Shown: positions 8,863 to 17,697, counted from the stretch's first letter. The stretch is DNA of 64,000 bases from Clostridiales bacterium (GCA_020860715.1 JAJBTU010000006.1:1-64000), one strand, 5' to 3'. Program-made: numbers and translations. Notes: a model not told the origin generated them from the sequence alone.

Positions 8863-11800
8863 TTATTCTGCCACCGTAAGTCCCAGCTCGGTGCGCTTGT
8901 AGGTAATCTCCGCGTTGATATACAATACCTTGTCCATCAGTTCCTCCCGCGGCGAAGCCGTATCCAGGTTGGTCACTACCGTATAGAATGCGTTGTAAAC
9001 ATTTCGCCATGAATAGTAGCCGCCCGGTACCTGCGGGATGCCGTCCACCCACTCGAACGCAGCCTCCAGCGCTTCCATATCATCTACCGGCCATGCCATA
9101 TTCTCAAACGCCTCCAGGTTTGCAGTCGGCACACGCGCCGCAGAACCCATCAGGCTTTCCATCTCACGTCCGTACTGGGTCTGAACATCTGTCGAAGACC
9201 ACCATTTCAGGAATTCCCAGCACTCCTCCGGATACTCCGTGCTCGCCATGATCATACTCGCAAGACCCGTGCAGGCCACGCTGTGATCGACCGTTCCGTC
9301 TTCCTGCTCCGTGCCCGGAATCTGTGTGAAGCTCCAGAGTCCTTCGATATCCGGCGCGGATACCACCAGATTGTTATACACGGTGTAGTCCGCAATGATG
9401 ATCGGGCATTCACCGGTACGGAAACGCTCTTCCACGCTCGTCTCATAGTCCAGGCCGTAGTCCGTGTAGTACTCGCAGAATTCCTTGAACACATTGACAG
9501 CCGTATCGGAATCCAGATCCGAAGCCATACCGTCCTCTGTGTAATAGGAGCCTCCGTACTGATAAAGCAGAGAGGCAAAGAGCTGCTCGGTCGGCAGCAT
9601 ACCGAATTCCATCTGGTTCTGCGCGAGTACGGTCATGACAACCTTCACATCATCCCAGGTCTCCGGTACCTCCAGTCCCAGTTCCTCCAGAATATCCTTC
9701 CGGTAGAACATCACCGGGAAGGTGGTCGTCTCCGGAAGCGCGTAGGTCGCGTCCTCAAACTGCAGTGCCTCCATCGCCGCGTCAGAAAACCGCTCCGTCA
9801 CCTCCTCCAGATCATCAAACTGGGAGAGGTCCAGTACAGCGTTACGAATACCATAGTTGACCGGCGTATCATTGCCCGTGTTTAAGACCGCCCCGGCGAT
9901 GCCATTCGTATTCGCGACCTGAATCGCCACGTCAGGGCCTTCTCCGGCAAGCTCCGCCTTCAAGAGCGTACTCATATCGACCAGCTGAACGTTTACATTG
10001 ATATTGTATTCACTTGTAAACGTCTCATCGATCATCGCCTTGATGACATTTGCCTGATCGCGGCCGGTACCGATCCAGAGCGTAATCGTCGCTCCCTCAT
10101 CGGTATTATCCGCGACGTTGCCGATCTGGTTATAATCAATAATGAACGAATAATACAGGCGGCTGCACTCATACGTGATCCGATTCCAGACGGAAGTATT
10201 TTCATATGCAATGGTCTGATCCGCCGAGTAAATGTTGATGCGGTCAATAGCCAGCGGCTGCTCAATCACCTGCGTGATCCAGTTGCCGCAGGCACGGACA
10301 TTCGTCTTATAGGAACTGATCGTGCGCACAAAATATTCCGGATCTTTGATCAGGGAGTCCAGCTGGTCACGCATCGTGAGCAATACCGTCTCCTTATCTG
10401 ATTTGTCACCGATCAGCGCTTCAAGCGCCTCAATTGCCCCGTTCAGCTGATCACGCACCGCCGTCAGTTCATCGACAAGACCCGGCAGCGTACTCTCAAT
10501 CTGATAGTCGCGGTAGGTATCCGGCGACACGCCCGTGATCTTAATGATCTCACGGTAAATGCTGTTCAGCTGCGTCACACAGTCCTGCACCTCGCTGATG
10601 ATATCGGAGAAATCACCCAGCACGACCTCCATGCGGATGGTGTGATGCCCTTCCTCCAGATAGAAAGAATAGGCGTTTCCAGCCTCATCCGAGAGAACGT
10701 CTTCTCTCCAGCTGGAGCTGTAGGTGAAGCCGTAGGCTTCCAGTTCCTCAAACGGCACCTCGCCGTCGATCGTGATCCGGCGCGACACATAAATACCGCG
10801 CACCGTGTTCTGCGCATCATAAAGAGAAATATTGTAATAGCCGTTCTCCGGCACATCAAAATCCCATTCGATCCACTGTCCGACCAGGCGCCAGGAATTG
10901 CCGCCGATCGTATTATTCAGCAGTTCCTTCGCGCTCGACGGAGATACCGACGGAGAAGACTGATCCTGGACCGGATAAAGCATCTGCGAGGAGCTCTTCG
11001 TCGCATTCTCGCCCTCAATCGTGATGGAAATGCCCGTCGTATCTTCTGCTCCGGCGGCATCCTGTTCCGCTTTGACTTCTTCATAGGAAGAAGTCTCCTC
11101 TGCCTTACAGAAAGTAATCGCATTGATCACCATCGGCTCACGTTCGGAAAGCAGAGAGATGGTATGTTCTCCTTCTGTCAGGTAAACCTTCAGCGGGGAA
11201 GTGATATAACCATCGCTGTCATAGACGTAGCTGCTGATCCATTCCGGCGCCTCGGTCATGCTCGGCTTGTTGTCGTTGCCCTGATTATCCTTGCCCCAGT
11301 CATAGGTCGCCGAGCCGCTCTCATCCGTATCGCCCGCTTCCACATCGTAAACCCACACACGGTTAAAGGAGATCAGCGCCAGCTCCTCATACGGCAGTTC
11401 CCCGTCAATAAAGAACGCGCGTTCAATCGAAGAACCTTTTCCTTCTACCGGATAATAATCCAGTACGATGTTATAAAAGCCTTCTTCTTCCACGGTAAAC
11501 GTAAACTCCGCCAGAGAATCCTCGCTGGTATATACGCTGTCCCCTTCAAGGCCTTCATAATCTGTATAGATCACCGGGTCTACCGTCTCATCAGACTCGT
11601 CGTAACGTTCCAGATCCTCCGCAGTCACAACAATCTCTGTATCCGGATAGACTTCATCGTACCCGGCCAGATATTCCTTGTAATCCGGAATGGAATCGTC
11701 CACCGTGTAGGTACTCACGATCTCATCGAACTCATCCATCGTCATGTTCGTCGCCGCGGTATTGATCGCCATCATCGACGTAAACACAAGCACTCCGACC

Positions 11801-11925
11801 AGCATATGAAGCAGCGTAGACAGTCTGCGGTTCTTTACCACTGCCGCAGGCCATACGCGCTTTCCGGGAATCACCGCGGATGCACCGCGTCTGCTTTTTT
11901 CAGGAACTGCCATTGTAGATGCCAT
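8863..11925 (-). CDS. Giant membrane-anchored solute-binding protein with CBM-like modules
   Basis: A 1020-aa protein. A basic cytoplasmic N-terminus is followed by one membrane segment (about 37-57) with no lipobox cysteine, so it is probably held by an uncleaved anchor. Next come two galactose-binding-like beta-sandwich modules (about 115-275 and 300-435, each with a GFYN or NGYYN signature and an INAITF or EGHHTIRM end), then a mostly helical linker (436-560). The C-terminal part (about 612-1000) is a family 1 extracellular solute-binding domain, starting ITLWIGTGRDQANVIKAMI. Ordinary binding proteins of this class are 400-550 aa. The fused modules may capture polymer or long oligosaccharide before transfer to the permeases. 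Glycan specificity is inferred only from the neighbouring GH26. Confidence 0.9.
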   Translation of the reverse strand: MASTMAVPEKSRRGASAVIPGKRVWPAAVVKNRRLSTLLHMLVGVLVFTSMMAINTAATNMTMDEFDEIVSTYTVDDSIPDYKEYLAGYDEVYPDTEIVVTAEDLERYDESDETVDPVIYTDYEGLEGDSVYTSEDSLAEFTFTVEEEGFYNIVLDYYPVEGKGSSIERAFFIDGELPYEELALISFNRVWVYDVEAGDTDESGSATYDWGKDNQGNDNKPSMTEAPEWISSYVYDSDGYITSPLKVYLTEGEHTISLLSEREPMVINAITFCKAEETSSYEEVKAEQDAAGAEDTTGISITIEGENATKSSSQMLYPVQDQSSPSVSPSSAKELLNNTIGGNSWRLVGQWIEWDFDVPENGYYNISLYDAQNTVRGIYVSRRITIDGEVPFEELEAYGFTYSSSWREDVLSDEAGNAYSFYLEEGHHTIRMEVVLGDFSDIISEVQDCVTQLNSIYREIIKITGVSPDTYRDYQIESTLPGLVDELTAVRDQLNGAIEALEALIGDKSDKETVLLTMRDQLDSLIKDPEYFVRTISSYKTNVRACGNWITQVIEQPLAIDRINIYSADQTIAYENTSVWNRITYECSRLYYSFIIDYNQIGNVADNTDEGATITLWIGTGRDQANVIKAMIDETFTSEYNINVNVQLVDMSTLLKAELAGEGPDVAIQVANTNGIAGAVLNTGNDTPVNYGIRNAVLDLSQFDDLEEVTERFSDAAMEALQFEDATYALPETTTFPVMFYRKDILEELGLEVPETWDDVKVVMTVLAQNQMEFGMLPTEQLFASLLYQYGGSYYTEDGMASDLDSDTAVNVFKEFCEYYTDYGLDYETSVEERFRTGECPIIIADYTVYNNLVVSAPDIEGLWSFTQIPGTEQEDGTVDHSVACTGLASMIMASTEYPEECWEFLKWWSSTDVQTQYGREMESLMGSAARVPTANLEAFENMAWPVDDMEALEAAFEWVDGIPQVPGGYYSWRNVYNAFYTVVTNLDTASPREELMDKVLYINAEITYKRTELGLTVAE

Positions 11926-11954
11926 CTCTCACATTTCCTTTCTCCAAAATATTC

Positions 11955-12737
11955 TCAAGCCCCATGCTTCCTGTTTTTCTCTGGTCCATCCCTCTGTCCG
12001 GACTGCCTTCCGGCGGAAAACAATTCTTTTTTCATACCGGATCTTTTTTCCATTTTTCTCTTTTCCCCATTCTTCTGTTCCTTTTTCCCGGAGTCGTAAT
12101 ACCAGGCATCCTCCTGCCCTTCTTCCGGCTTCGGCATATAGGCGAGCAGGGTCTGTTCCATCATAAAGGTGATCACCAGACACCAGAGTCCCGGGACAAA
12201 CAGAATGCATGGCATTGGCAGAATATAAAACTGCAGCCAGGCGATTCCTGCCGTTCCCGCCACGATCACGATCGTATACGGAAAAAACCGGATACACATC
12301 AGAAACGCCAGCTTCCAGCAATTGGTCAGCTTCATCTCGAACCGGGACAGCACCGGGAACACATACACTGCCACGGCGGCGCTTAAAAGCATCAGCACAT
12401 TGTAAACGACCACCATATGTGACCGCTCATTCACCTGCGAGTATCTTCTTCCGATATACAGAAGGCCAAACCACACCGCCAGTTCCAGCACCAGCAGGAT
12501 TCCTTTTTTCATCGTTCGCTTCATGGAGCCGAAATACTCCTTAACCGGTGTCCCCCGCTCCCTGCGGATGCTCTTGATCGTCGCGTAATAAAACGACGTG
12601 AGTGCGGAGCCGATGGTAACAATCGGAATACAGGTGATCAGAAAAACAATATTGAGAAGAATCAGTTCTCCCGTCCGGTAAAGGAAGTTCATCACCTTTC
12701 CGTCCTGAGAAAATAATTCATTCCACCATTTTCGCAT
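11955..12737 (-). CDS. YesL-like (DUF624) membrane protein
   Basis: A 260-aa protein with about five membrane segments in the first 195 residues and a strongly basic, Lys/Glu/Gly-rich tail (200-260). It matches the DUF624/YesL family, which is regularly found beside CUT1 sugar transporters and glycan-degrading enzymes in Firmicutes (for example the rhamnogalacturonan cluster of Bacillus subtilis). Its start has only a weak AAGGAAAG site. It lies between the mannanase and the solute-binding protein genes, in the same direction, about 30 nt before the latter. The molecular role of YesL is not established. Confidence 0.85.
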   Translation of the reverse strand: MRKWWNELFSQDGKVMNFLYRTGELILLNIVFLITCIPIVTIGSALTSFYYATIKSIRRERGTPVKEYFGSMKRTMKKGILLVLELAVWFGLLYIGRRYSQVNERSHMVVVYNVLMLLSAAVAVYVFPVLSRFEMKLTNCWKLAFLMCIRFFPYTIVIVAGTAGIAWLQFYILPMPCILFVPGLWCLVITFMMEQTLLAYMPKPEEGQEDAWYYDSGKKEQKNGEKRKMEKRSGMKKELFSAGRQSGQRDGPEKNRKHGA

Positions 12738-12863
12738 ATCACATACCCGCTTTCCTTACACCCTGTCTGTCCTGCCTGCAATCAGCTGCCTGGGCAGATT
12801 CCCTCAGATATCATTCCGAAACGCGTAAACACAAATCATCGCGAGAATTCTGAATCTTTATAA

Positions 12864-14459
12864 TTACTCATTTCGGATGGGGTATGTCGTCAGATCCGGC
12901 AGCTCACCCATCGTGATCACCACGTCGCTCTCATACGCTTTCACCAGCATCCCGCCCTCTGTATATGTATCATTGTACGCGTAAATAGCCATGCTCTTCG
13001 CGACAAACTCGCCGCCCCAGGTGCACCAGAAGCCCCACATGGCGCCGTCGCGCACGGCTAGTTCCGGATCAAAGACGCAGCCGTTCTCAGAGAGAACCAC
13101 CATCTTCGCGGGGCTTGTGTAATCTACAGCCTGCAGATACGTATCGACCTGTGAGGTGTACACATGCTCGCCCGGATAAATATCCTCGCCGATGATATCC
13201 ACATATTCATCTCCCGGATACCAGTCGGCAGCCTGCCCATTCCACAGCCAGATCAGATTGTTCAGTCCATAAACATTGGTCAGCTGATCATAGAGAAGGA
13301 TATAAAGCTGCTTATAAGCCTCCGCGCCCGAAGCGCCCCACCAGAACCAGCCTCCGCTCGCTTCATGCAGCGGCCGCCAGAGCACCGGCACACCTGCGTC
13401 CTGCAGAATCTGCAGCTGTTCGGCGATCGCCGCAATATCCTCCAGCAGAAGCTGATACCCTTCCTCATCCTCGCCGTTCATGATCGCGGCAAGATCGATG
13501 TTCGTGCCTTCCACATAAAAACCGTTGTACCATTCACCGGTCAGGTACTTCGACGGTGCGTTCCAGTGCCAGCAGAACGTGACGATACCGCCGTTCTCCC
13601 AGAACTGGATGGCGTAATCAGTCGCGTTGGAAGTGCTTCCGTTCTCCGCCCGTGAAGGGGAATATTCAATGAAATCAAGACCAAGGACGGCCGGGTATTT
13701 CCCGGTCTCCCGATAGACTACCGTGAATTCCTTTCCGTACTGCCCGTCCTCCGAGTACTGTCCGGAAAGAATGGAACTGCCGTAATTGTCCGCCAGATAG
13801 CTCATGAGCCGCTTCGCGTTATCCGTCGCGTTCTCATTCACAAGTGTCGCGGATACATCATAAATAGAAGTGTCAAGGGCTGCCGATGCACTGACCTCCA
13901 GCCGATCCAGATACACCCAGCCCCAGTATTCCGAATAGGTGATTTCGTGCGTTCCCGCCGTAAGGTACGCCCGCTGCAGGATGGAATCCGAGAAGGATTC
14001 TTCCTCAATCATAACTGTGCCGAGAGTCTCCCCGTCCACAATCACATAATTCTCTTTATAGCCTCCCATACTCGCGCTGACAAAGTTCAGGTCATAGAAG
14101 CCGTCCGTTTCTACCGCGACTGTAAATGTGCAGGAATCCCCTTCTTCCGAAAACCCGGTCACACAGCTTCCGGAATGCGCCGATCCATCTCCGACAGAAC
14201 CGGAATCCGCCACACAGACGTTACCCGAAAGAGCTGCAAGTTCCGCCTCATAAACCAGAGCAGCAGCCACATCCTCGTCTGCATCTGTATCAAAAGGCTC
14301 TAACTCCCCATCCGCAGTCTCATCCACATCAGCCTCCACAGTAAAATCCATTTCAACATTCTCTGTTTCCGGATTTTCTGCCTCCGCTGCCAGCACAGGC
14401 ACAAATAAAACTGATACCGCGAGGATACCCGCGATCCAAAACATAAGCATTCTCTTCAT
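12864..14459 (-). CDS. Secreted GH26 endo-beta-mannanase with CBM35-like module
   Basis: A 531-aa exoenzyme. Residues 1-24 are a signal peptide ending in VLAAEA. An acidic low-complexity linker covers 27-66. A CBM6/35-like beta-sandwich follows (about 68-192, with DGFYDLNF and WVYLDRLEV). The GH26 barrel is at about 205-531. The catalytic acid/base is Glu366 in WRPLHEASGGW and the nucleophile is Glu458 in VVLSENG; both are intact. GH26 enzymes cut internal beta-1,4-mannosidic bonds of mannan or glucomannan. No sortase signal is seen, so the product may be released or held by its CBM. It is the first gene of the locus, with its own promoter, and is followed by the uptake genes. Confidence 0.92.
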   Translation of the reverse strand: MKRMLMFWIAGILAVSVLFVPVLAAEAENPETENVEMDFTVEADVDETADGELEPFDTDADEDVAAALVYEAELAALSGNVCVADSGSVGDGSAHSGSCVTGFSEEGDSCTFTVAVETDGFYDLNFVSASMGGYKENYVIVDGETLGTVMIEEESFSDSILQRAYLTAGTHEITYSEYWGWVYLDRLEVSASAALDTSIYDVSATLVNENATDNAKRLMSYLADNYGSSILSGQYSEDGQYGKEFTVVYRETGKYPAVLGLDFIEYSPSRAENGSTSNATDYAIQFWENGGIVTFCWHWNAPSKYLTGEWYNGFYVEGTNIDLAAIMNGEDEEGYQLLLEDIAAIAEQLQILQDAGVPVLWRPLHEASGGWFWWGASGAEAYKQLYILLYDQLTNVYGLNNLIWLWNGQAADWYPGDEYVDIIGEDIYPGEHVYTSQVDTYLQAVDYTSPAKMVVLSENGCVFDPELAVRDGAMWGFWCTWGGEFVAKSMAIYAYNDTYTEGGMLVKAYESDVVITMGELPDLTTYPIRNE

Positions 14460-14538
14460 AGCTCTCCCAAATGTGCCGATAACAGCACTGCGGCTCCAAT
14501 ACAGCCGCAGCGCTGCCTTCTTTCTCTTTCATCCCCGA

Positions 14539-14578
14539 GCGTTGCCGAAACGCACAGCGTTTTCTGCATCGGCAACGC
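14539..14578 (-). repeat. Nested hairpin in the 5' leader of the GH26 gene
   Basis: A perfect 10-bp outer stem (14539-14548 with 14569-14578) surrounds a 5-bp inner stem (14549-14553 with 14557-14561). It lies 80-120 nt before the mannanase start, inside the predicted leader. There is no T-run, so it is not a plain terminator. Its nested form resembles the hairpin at 1186-1225 at the far end of the same locus. Confidence 0.5.
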
Positions 14579-14616
14579 GATCTGCCGCCGAGCTTTCGCG
14601 AGGGGGCATTTCCACT

Positions 14617-14627
14617 CGTTAAGTAAC
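14617..14627. promoter_or_regulatory. Palindromic operator candidate, copy 1 (CGTTAAGTAAC)
   Basis: GTTA-NN-TAAC palindrome just downstream of the predicted GH26 transcription start, where a bound repressor would block initiation. The same 11-mer with one transition occurs at 14812-14822. No regulator gene lies next to the locus, so the binding protein is unknown. Confidence 0.45.
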
Positions 14628-14639
14628 TTATTAGTTAAC

Positions 14640-14668
14640 AGTATAGTAGAAATTTAACTCTCTGTCGT
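14640..14668 (-). promoter_or_regulatory. Probable promoter of the GH26/glycan locus
   Basis: On the minus strand, ACGACA (14663-14668) and TATACT (14640-14645) are 17 nt apart, a plausible housekeeping sigma promoter. Transcription would begin near 14633, giving a leader of about 170 nt. Confidence 0.55.
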
Positions 14669-14811
14669 TATTCATTTTTGCGTTTTATTATTTATTTGTG
14701 CGCTTCATTGGTGATTTCGGCTATATAAACAAATAAGAAGTGAATTTTTTGTGAATTTTTACTATTTATTTTTTGGGTGGTTTCGCAGCCGACAGTCACT
14801 TTTTTGAATAA

Positions 14812-14822
14812 CGTTAGGTAAC
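14812..14822. promoter_or_regulatory. Palindromic operator candidate, copy 2 (CGTTAGGTAAC)
   Basis: Second GTTA-NN-TAAC palindrome, 195 bp upstream of copy 1 (centre to centre) and about 180 bp upstream of the predicted transcription start. It lies within the loop of a larger inverted repeat (GCCGACA at 14788-14794 with TGTCGGC at 14827-14833). Two spaced sites would allow repression by DNA looping or upstream activation. The rest of the gene-free stretch 14670-14910 is AT-rich and shows nothing else I can name. Confidence 0.4.
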
Positions 14823-14915
14823 GGAATGTCGGCAGATTTTGTCACTGCATTATATGACCGCTAAATACGATGCCTTTACCATGAAAAAGCCATACGAAAT
14901 TTTTTTAAAAAATGA

Positions 14916-14944
14916 TTGACAGAAATGAGAAGTTGTAGTATAGT
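14916..14944 (+). promoter_or_regulatory. Promoter of tRNA-Gly
   Basis: TTGACA (14916-14921) and TATAGT (14939-14944) are separated by exactly 17 nt, a near-consensus housekeeping promoter about 60 nt upstream of the tRNA. Confidence 0.85.
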
Positions 14945-15006
14945 ACTGATTGTTGCTGATGTGAGACAGGACAGAAGCACAGCAGATAAATTTTTCAATT
15001 TCATAT

Positions 15007-15078
15007 GCGCGAGTGGCTCAGTGGTGGAGCACTGCCTTGCCAAGGCAGGGGTCGCGGGTTCGAATCCCGTCTCGCGCT
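15007..15078 (+). tRNA. tRNA-Gly (anticodon GCC)
   Basis: The cloverleaf can be folded by eye. The acceptor stem is GCGCGAG with CTCGCGC. The anticodon stem CTGCC/GGCAG holds loop TTGCCAA, giving anticodon GCC. The T-arm contains GGTTCGAATCC, and the discriminator base is T, as expected for bacterial tRNA-Gly. CCA is not encoded. Confidence 0.97.
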
Positions 15079-15086
15079 CTTTAAAA

Positions 15087-15113
15087 GGATCAGAGTTTTC
15101 TGATTCTTTTTTT
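15087..15113 (+). terminator. Terminator of tRNA-Gly
   Basis: An 8-bp stem with one G-T pair (15087-15094 with 15099-15106) is followed at once by seven T. Confidence 0.9.
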
Positions 15114-15188
15114 GTTCAGGAAATCTGTAAGGATACAAGGCATAAAAAATCGGGAAGCTGTTTATCTGCAGCTTCCCGGTCAAATCAG

Positions 15189-15259
15189 CAGGGGTTGAGA
15201 GAATCGAACTCCCACTAAGAGTTTTGGAGACTCCTGTCATACCACTTGACCAAACCCCT
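15189..15259 (-). tRNA. tRNA-Trp (anticodon CCA)
   Basis: On the minus strand the acceptor stem is AGGGGTT with AACCCCT and discriminator G. The anticodon loop is CTCCAAA, giving anticodon CCA, and the T-arm carries GTTCGATTC. CCA is not encoded. This may be the tRNA sensed by the trp T-box at about 51 kb. Confidence 0.96.
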
Positions 15260-15276
15260 ATTTTTTTGCACAAATA

Positions 15277-15305
15277 TTTATACCATAGAACCTGATGTAT
15301 GTCAA
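15277..15305 (-). promoter_or_regulatory. Promoter of tRNA-Trp
   Basis: On the minus strand TTGACA (15300-15305) and TATAAA (15277-15282) are 17 nt apart, directly upstream of the tRNA. Confidence 0.85.
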
Positions 15306-15341
15306 TAAAATTTTCATGGAATTCTGAAATTTTGCAACAGT

Positions 15342-16829
15342 TCACTCCGTCTGTTTCCACTGAATCACAAACACTGTCGTCTGATTTTTCTCGTTCAGCA
15401 AAAAACTTTTTTCAATACGAAATCCCGCTGTTCTCTGAACAGACTCCACAACATAATTGGGGGCCGTCGTGTAAAGAATCAGCACGGCGGAATCCTTCAG
15501 CAAACCGCCAACATACGAAAAGAAACTGTGATAGAGCGCGCGCAGCGACTGTTTCGAGCCTTCCCCGGCTGACGCCGGCATATTGGTGATGACTTCATCA
15601 AACCGATATTCATGACGAAATGTAAAAAAATCCCGCTGAATGTAATTAACAATGCGATCCGCGCGCCGGGTGTTTCTGCGCGCTTTTTCAATTGCCTCGC
15701 CAAAAATATCAAGACCGTACATGGTACCCGCTGTTCTGGCACGGTCACGTTCGATCAGCATCGTGCCGACACCGCAGAAAGGATCAAGTACCTGAGCGCC
15801 TTCCTTTAACCACGGGAGCGCCAGACGCGCTGTCAGCGCCGCGTTCACCGGCGCGATGGAGGCGGCAACAGCTTCTTTTCGATAGGTAAAGCGCTCGTCA
15901 AAGGAGGAAGACGGCTTCAGCATCGCAGTAAAGGTACCGTCTTTTTTCAGCACAAGCCGAAGTTCCAGTTCATAGTCTGTCACAGAGTTGACAAGTCTTG
16001 CTCCGGATGCGCGCTCCAGGGCATCCGACAGTTTCCGGATGTAAGATCCGGAAAATTCTCCGCCCCGCACATCAATCCGGTACAGAAACGCACCGGCCCC
16101 GTTGTAGAGACGATCAGCAAGAGCAAGGAGCGGTTCCGCAGCTGCTTCCCCGCATTGCACCGGCTGATCTGCCATAAGCGCAGTATTCGTTTTCAGAGGA
16201 AACAGAAGCTCACTGTAGGTACGGATGGAACGAATTTCTTTTAAAGACGCTCCTTCTACGCGAAGGCCGCCCGCCAGCATTGTAATTTTTCCCTTCTGCA
16301 CCTGATCAGCAGTCACTTTCCTCTGGCGGCGGTTTGTAAGCAGGATCACATCTTCCTTTTCTTTTCCTCCGGCGAACCGGTGATGGCGGATTCCTCTGCA
16401 CCGCAGTACCATCGTCTGCAAAATGCGGATCTCCTTCGAGACATGCTTCCACCCCTCTGGCGTCCAGTCTTCTTTTTCGCGCAGATCCTGCAATTTCTTT
16501 TCCAGCAAATCACCCAGAGGACGATAGTCCAGTCCGGAAATTGCCTTCAGGTAATCCGCACGGATAAACAGTGTCTTTTCATTCTTGTAAGCATCAAAAA
16601 GAACCGGAAGCAGATCCTCCGATTCCTGTTCTCCGAGAATCAGAGCCGCGTTTTTTCGTACCTTTGGATCCTCGTCTTTCAAAAGCGCGGTAAGATTGGA
16701 AAAATCCCCGCCGAGCAGGTAGGCAAATTCCCTTCTGTTCTCTTCTTCCTTTAATTCTTCGCGCAGGCGGATGAGATTCGCCCTCACCTCATCGCCTGCG
16801 CAGATCTGTTCATACAATTCTTTTATCAT
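15342..16829 (-). CDS. HEAT-repeat SAM-dependent methyltransferase (UPF0020/RlmL-like)
   Basis: A 495-aa protein. The first 110 residues look like HEAT repeats (DEDPKVRKNAALILGEQES and the following helices). A middle part at about 150-330 has no clear match. The C-terminal Rossmann methyltransferase begins near 345, with the SAM-binding motif VLDPFCGVGTMLIER and then GLDIFGEAIEKARRN. The usual NPPY or NLPYG catalytic motif is replaced by TNMPAS. Related enzymes methylate guanines of tRNA or 23S rRNA; the substrate here cannot be assigned. The ATG has only a weak upstream site. It stands alone between tRNA-Trp and the amidase gene. Confidence 0.8.
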   Translation of the reverse strand: MIKELYEQICAGDEVRANLIRLREELKEEENRREFAYLLGGDFSNLTALLKDEDPKVRKNAALILGEQESEDLLPVLFDAYKNEKTLFIRADYLKAISGLDYRPLGDLLEKKLQDLREKEDWTPEGWKHVSKEIRILQTMVLRCRGIRHHRFAGGKEKEDVILLTNRRQRKVTADQVQKGKITMLAGGLRVEGASLKEIRSIRTYSELLFPLKTNTALMADQPVQCGEAAAEPLLALADRLYNGAGAFLYRIDVRGGEFSGSYIRKLSDALERASGARLVNSVTDYELELRLVLKKDGTFTAMLKPSSSFDERFTYRKEAVAASIAPVNAALTARLALPWLKEGAQVLDPFCGVGTMLIERDRARTAGTMYGLDIFGEAIEKARRNTRRADRIVNYIQRDFFTFRHEYRFDEVITNMPASAGEGSKQSLRALYHSFFSYVGGLLKDSAVLILYTTAPNYVVESVQRTAGFRIEKSFLLNEKNQTTVFVIQWKQTE

Positions 16830-16911
16830 ACTCTACCGTTCACAAAAATAATTAAAAGTTTTCATACGGCTTTCACAGCCGGTGCGAAGACCTGCCCTTA
16901 ACAGAGGGCAA

Positions 16912-17697
16912 TCATTCTTCGGCCGCCGCACGGCACTCCTCTATGTACGCCATCACATCATCTTTAAAGGCTTCCCACTTGTCTTCGTTCTCGACATAGT
17001 AAAGCGGACACATCTTTCCGGTTACATCGTAATGGCGGATGATATCATCTCGTTCCAGATCATACATATCAACCAGATACGCGGTCAGTTTTACTAGAGA
17101 CTCATAGGTTTCCTCGGTAAACTGTCCGGTGGTGTCCACATGGCAGTTCTCAATCGACACCGAATAATGATTCGCACTGTTGGATGCGTAGACAATCTCG
17201 CCGGGCGGCACACATTCAATGATCTCACCCTCGATCCCGACCACAAAGTTCGCACTCATGTAGACGGCCTCATCCTCCGTGATCTGTCCGCTCGCGATCA
17301 GTTCATCATTGTCCTTCAGACTTTCGAAATAATCATGATTCTGCTGGGCGGTCGTGCCTGGATTCGCCAGATAATGAATCACGATATTCGTAATTGTATC
17401 GCATTCCTCTCCGGGACGGGACCAGTCGTTGATGGTCAGCAGCTGTTCATCAATCCCCGGATCAGGCACCACCATCACATGCTCTGTTTCCTCCGTCTCC
17501 GCTTCCGTGTGTGGCGGTTCTGTCTCAATCGTCAGTGTTTCATTCAGAAGCGCGTCAATATCCATATCATCCTTTGGAAGAAGATAAAGGAAAAGCGCGA
17601 CCGCAGCCGCCGTCAAAATAACAGCTGCAATCCAGACCGCTATGTGCCTGTGTCTGGTTTTCCCTTTTCCATTTTCTCTTTCCGTATTCCTGCCCAT
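16912..17697 (-). CDS. N-acetylmuramoyl-L-alanine amidase (amidase_2), membrane-anchored
   Basis: A 261-aa protein with a basic cytoplasmic start, one membrane segment at about 22-42, an acidic Thr/Glu linker (50-75) and an amidase_2 domain. Likely zinc ligands are the His in IVIHYLANPG and later His residues such as ENCHVDTTGQF and RHYDVTGK. The domain would cut the bond between MurNAc and the peptide stem on the cell surface. The family is usual in Lachnospiraceae, for turnover or sporulation. A GGAGCAGG site precedes the ATG. The 170-nt gap to guaB shows no clear element. Confidence 0.88.
   Translation of the reverse strand: MGRNTERENGKGKTRHRHIAVWIAAVILTAAAVALFLYLLPKDDMDIDALLNETLTIETEPPHTEAETEETEHVMVVPDPGIDEQLLTINDWSRPGEECDTITNIVIHYLANPGTTAQQNHDYFESLKDNDELIASGQITEDEAVYMSANFVVGIEGEIIECVPPGEIVYASNSANHYSVSIENCHVDTTGQFTEETYESLVKLTAYLVDMYDLERDDIIRHYDVTGKMCPLYYVENEDKWEAFKDDVMAYIEECRAAAEE

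Noticed and set aside
10642-12099. A 485-aa open frame on the plus strand
   Set aside because: It lies antisense to the giant solute-binding protein, is rich in Arg, His and Ile, and has no domain. It is a shadow of the GC-biased coding strand.
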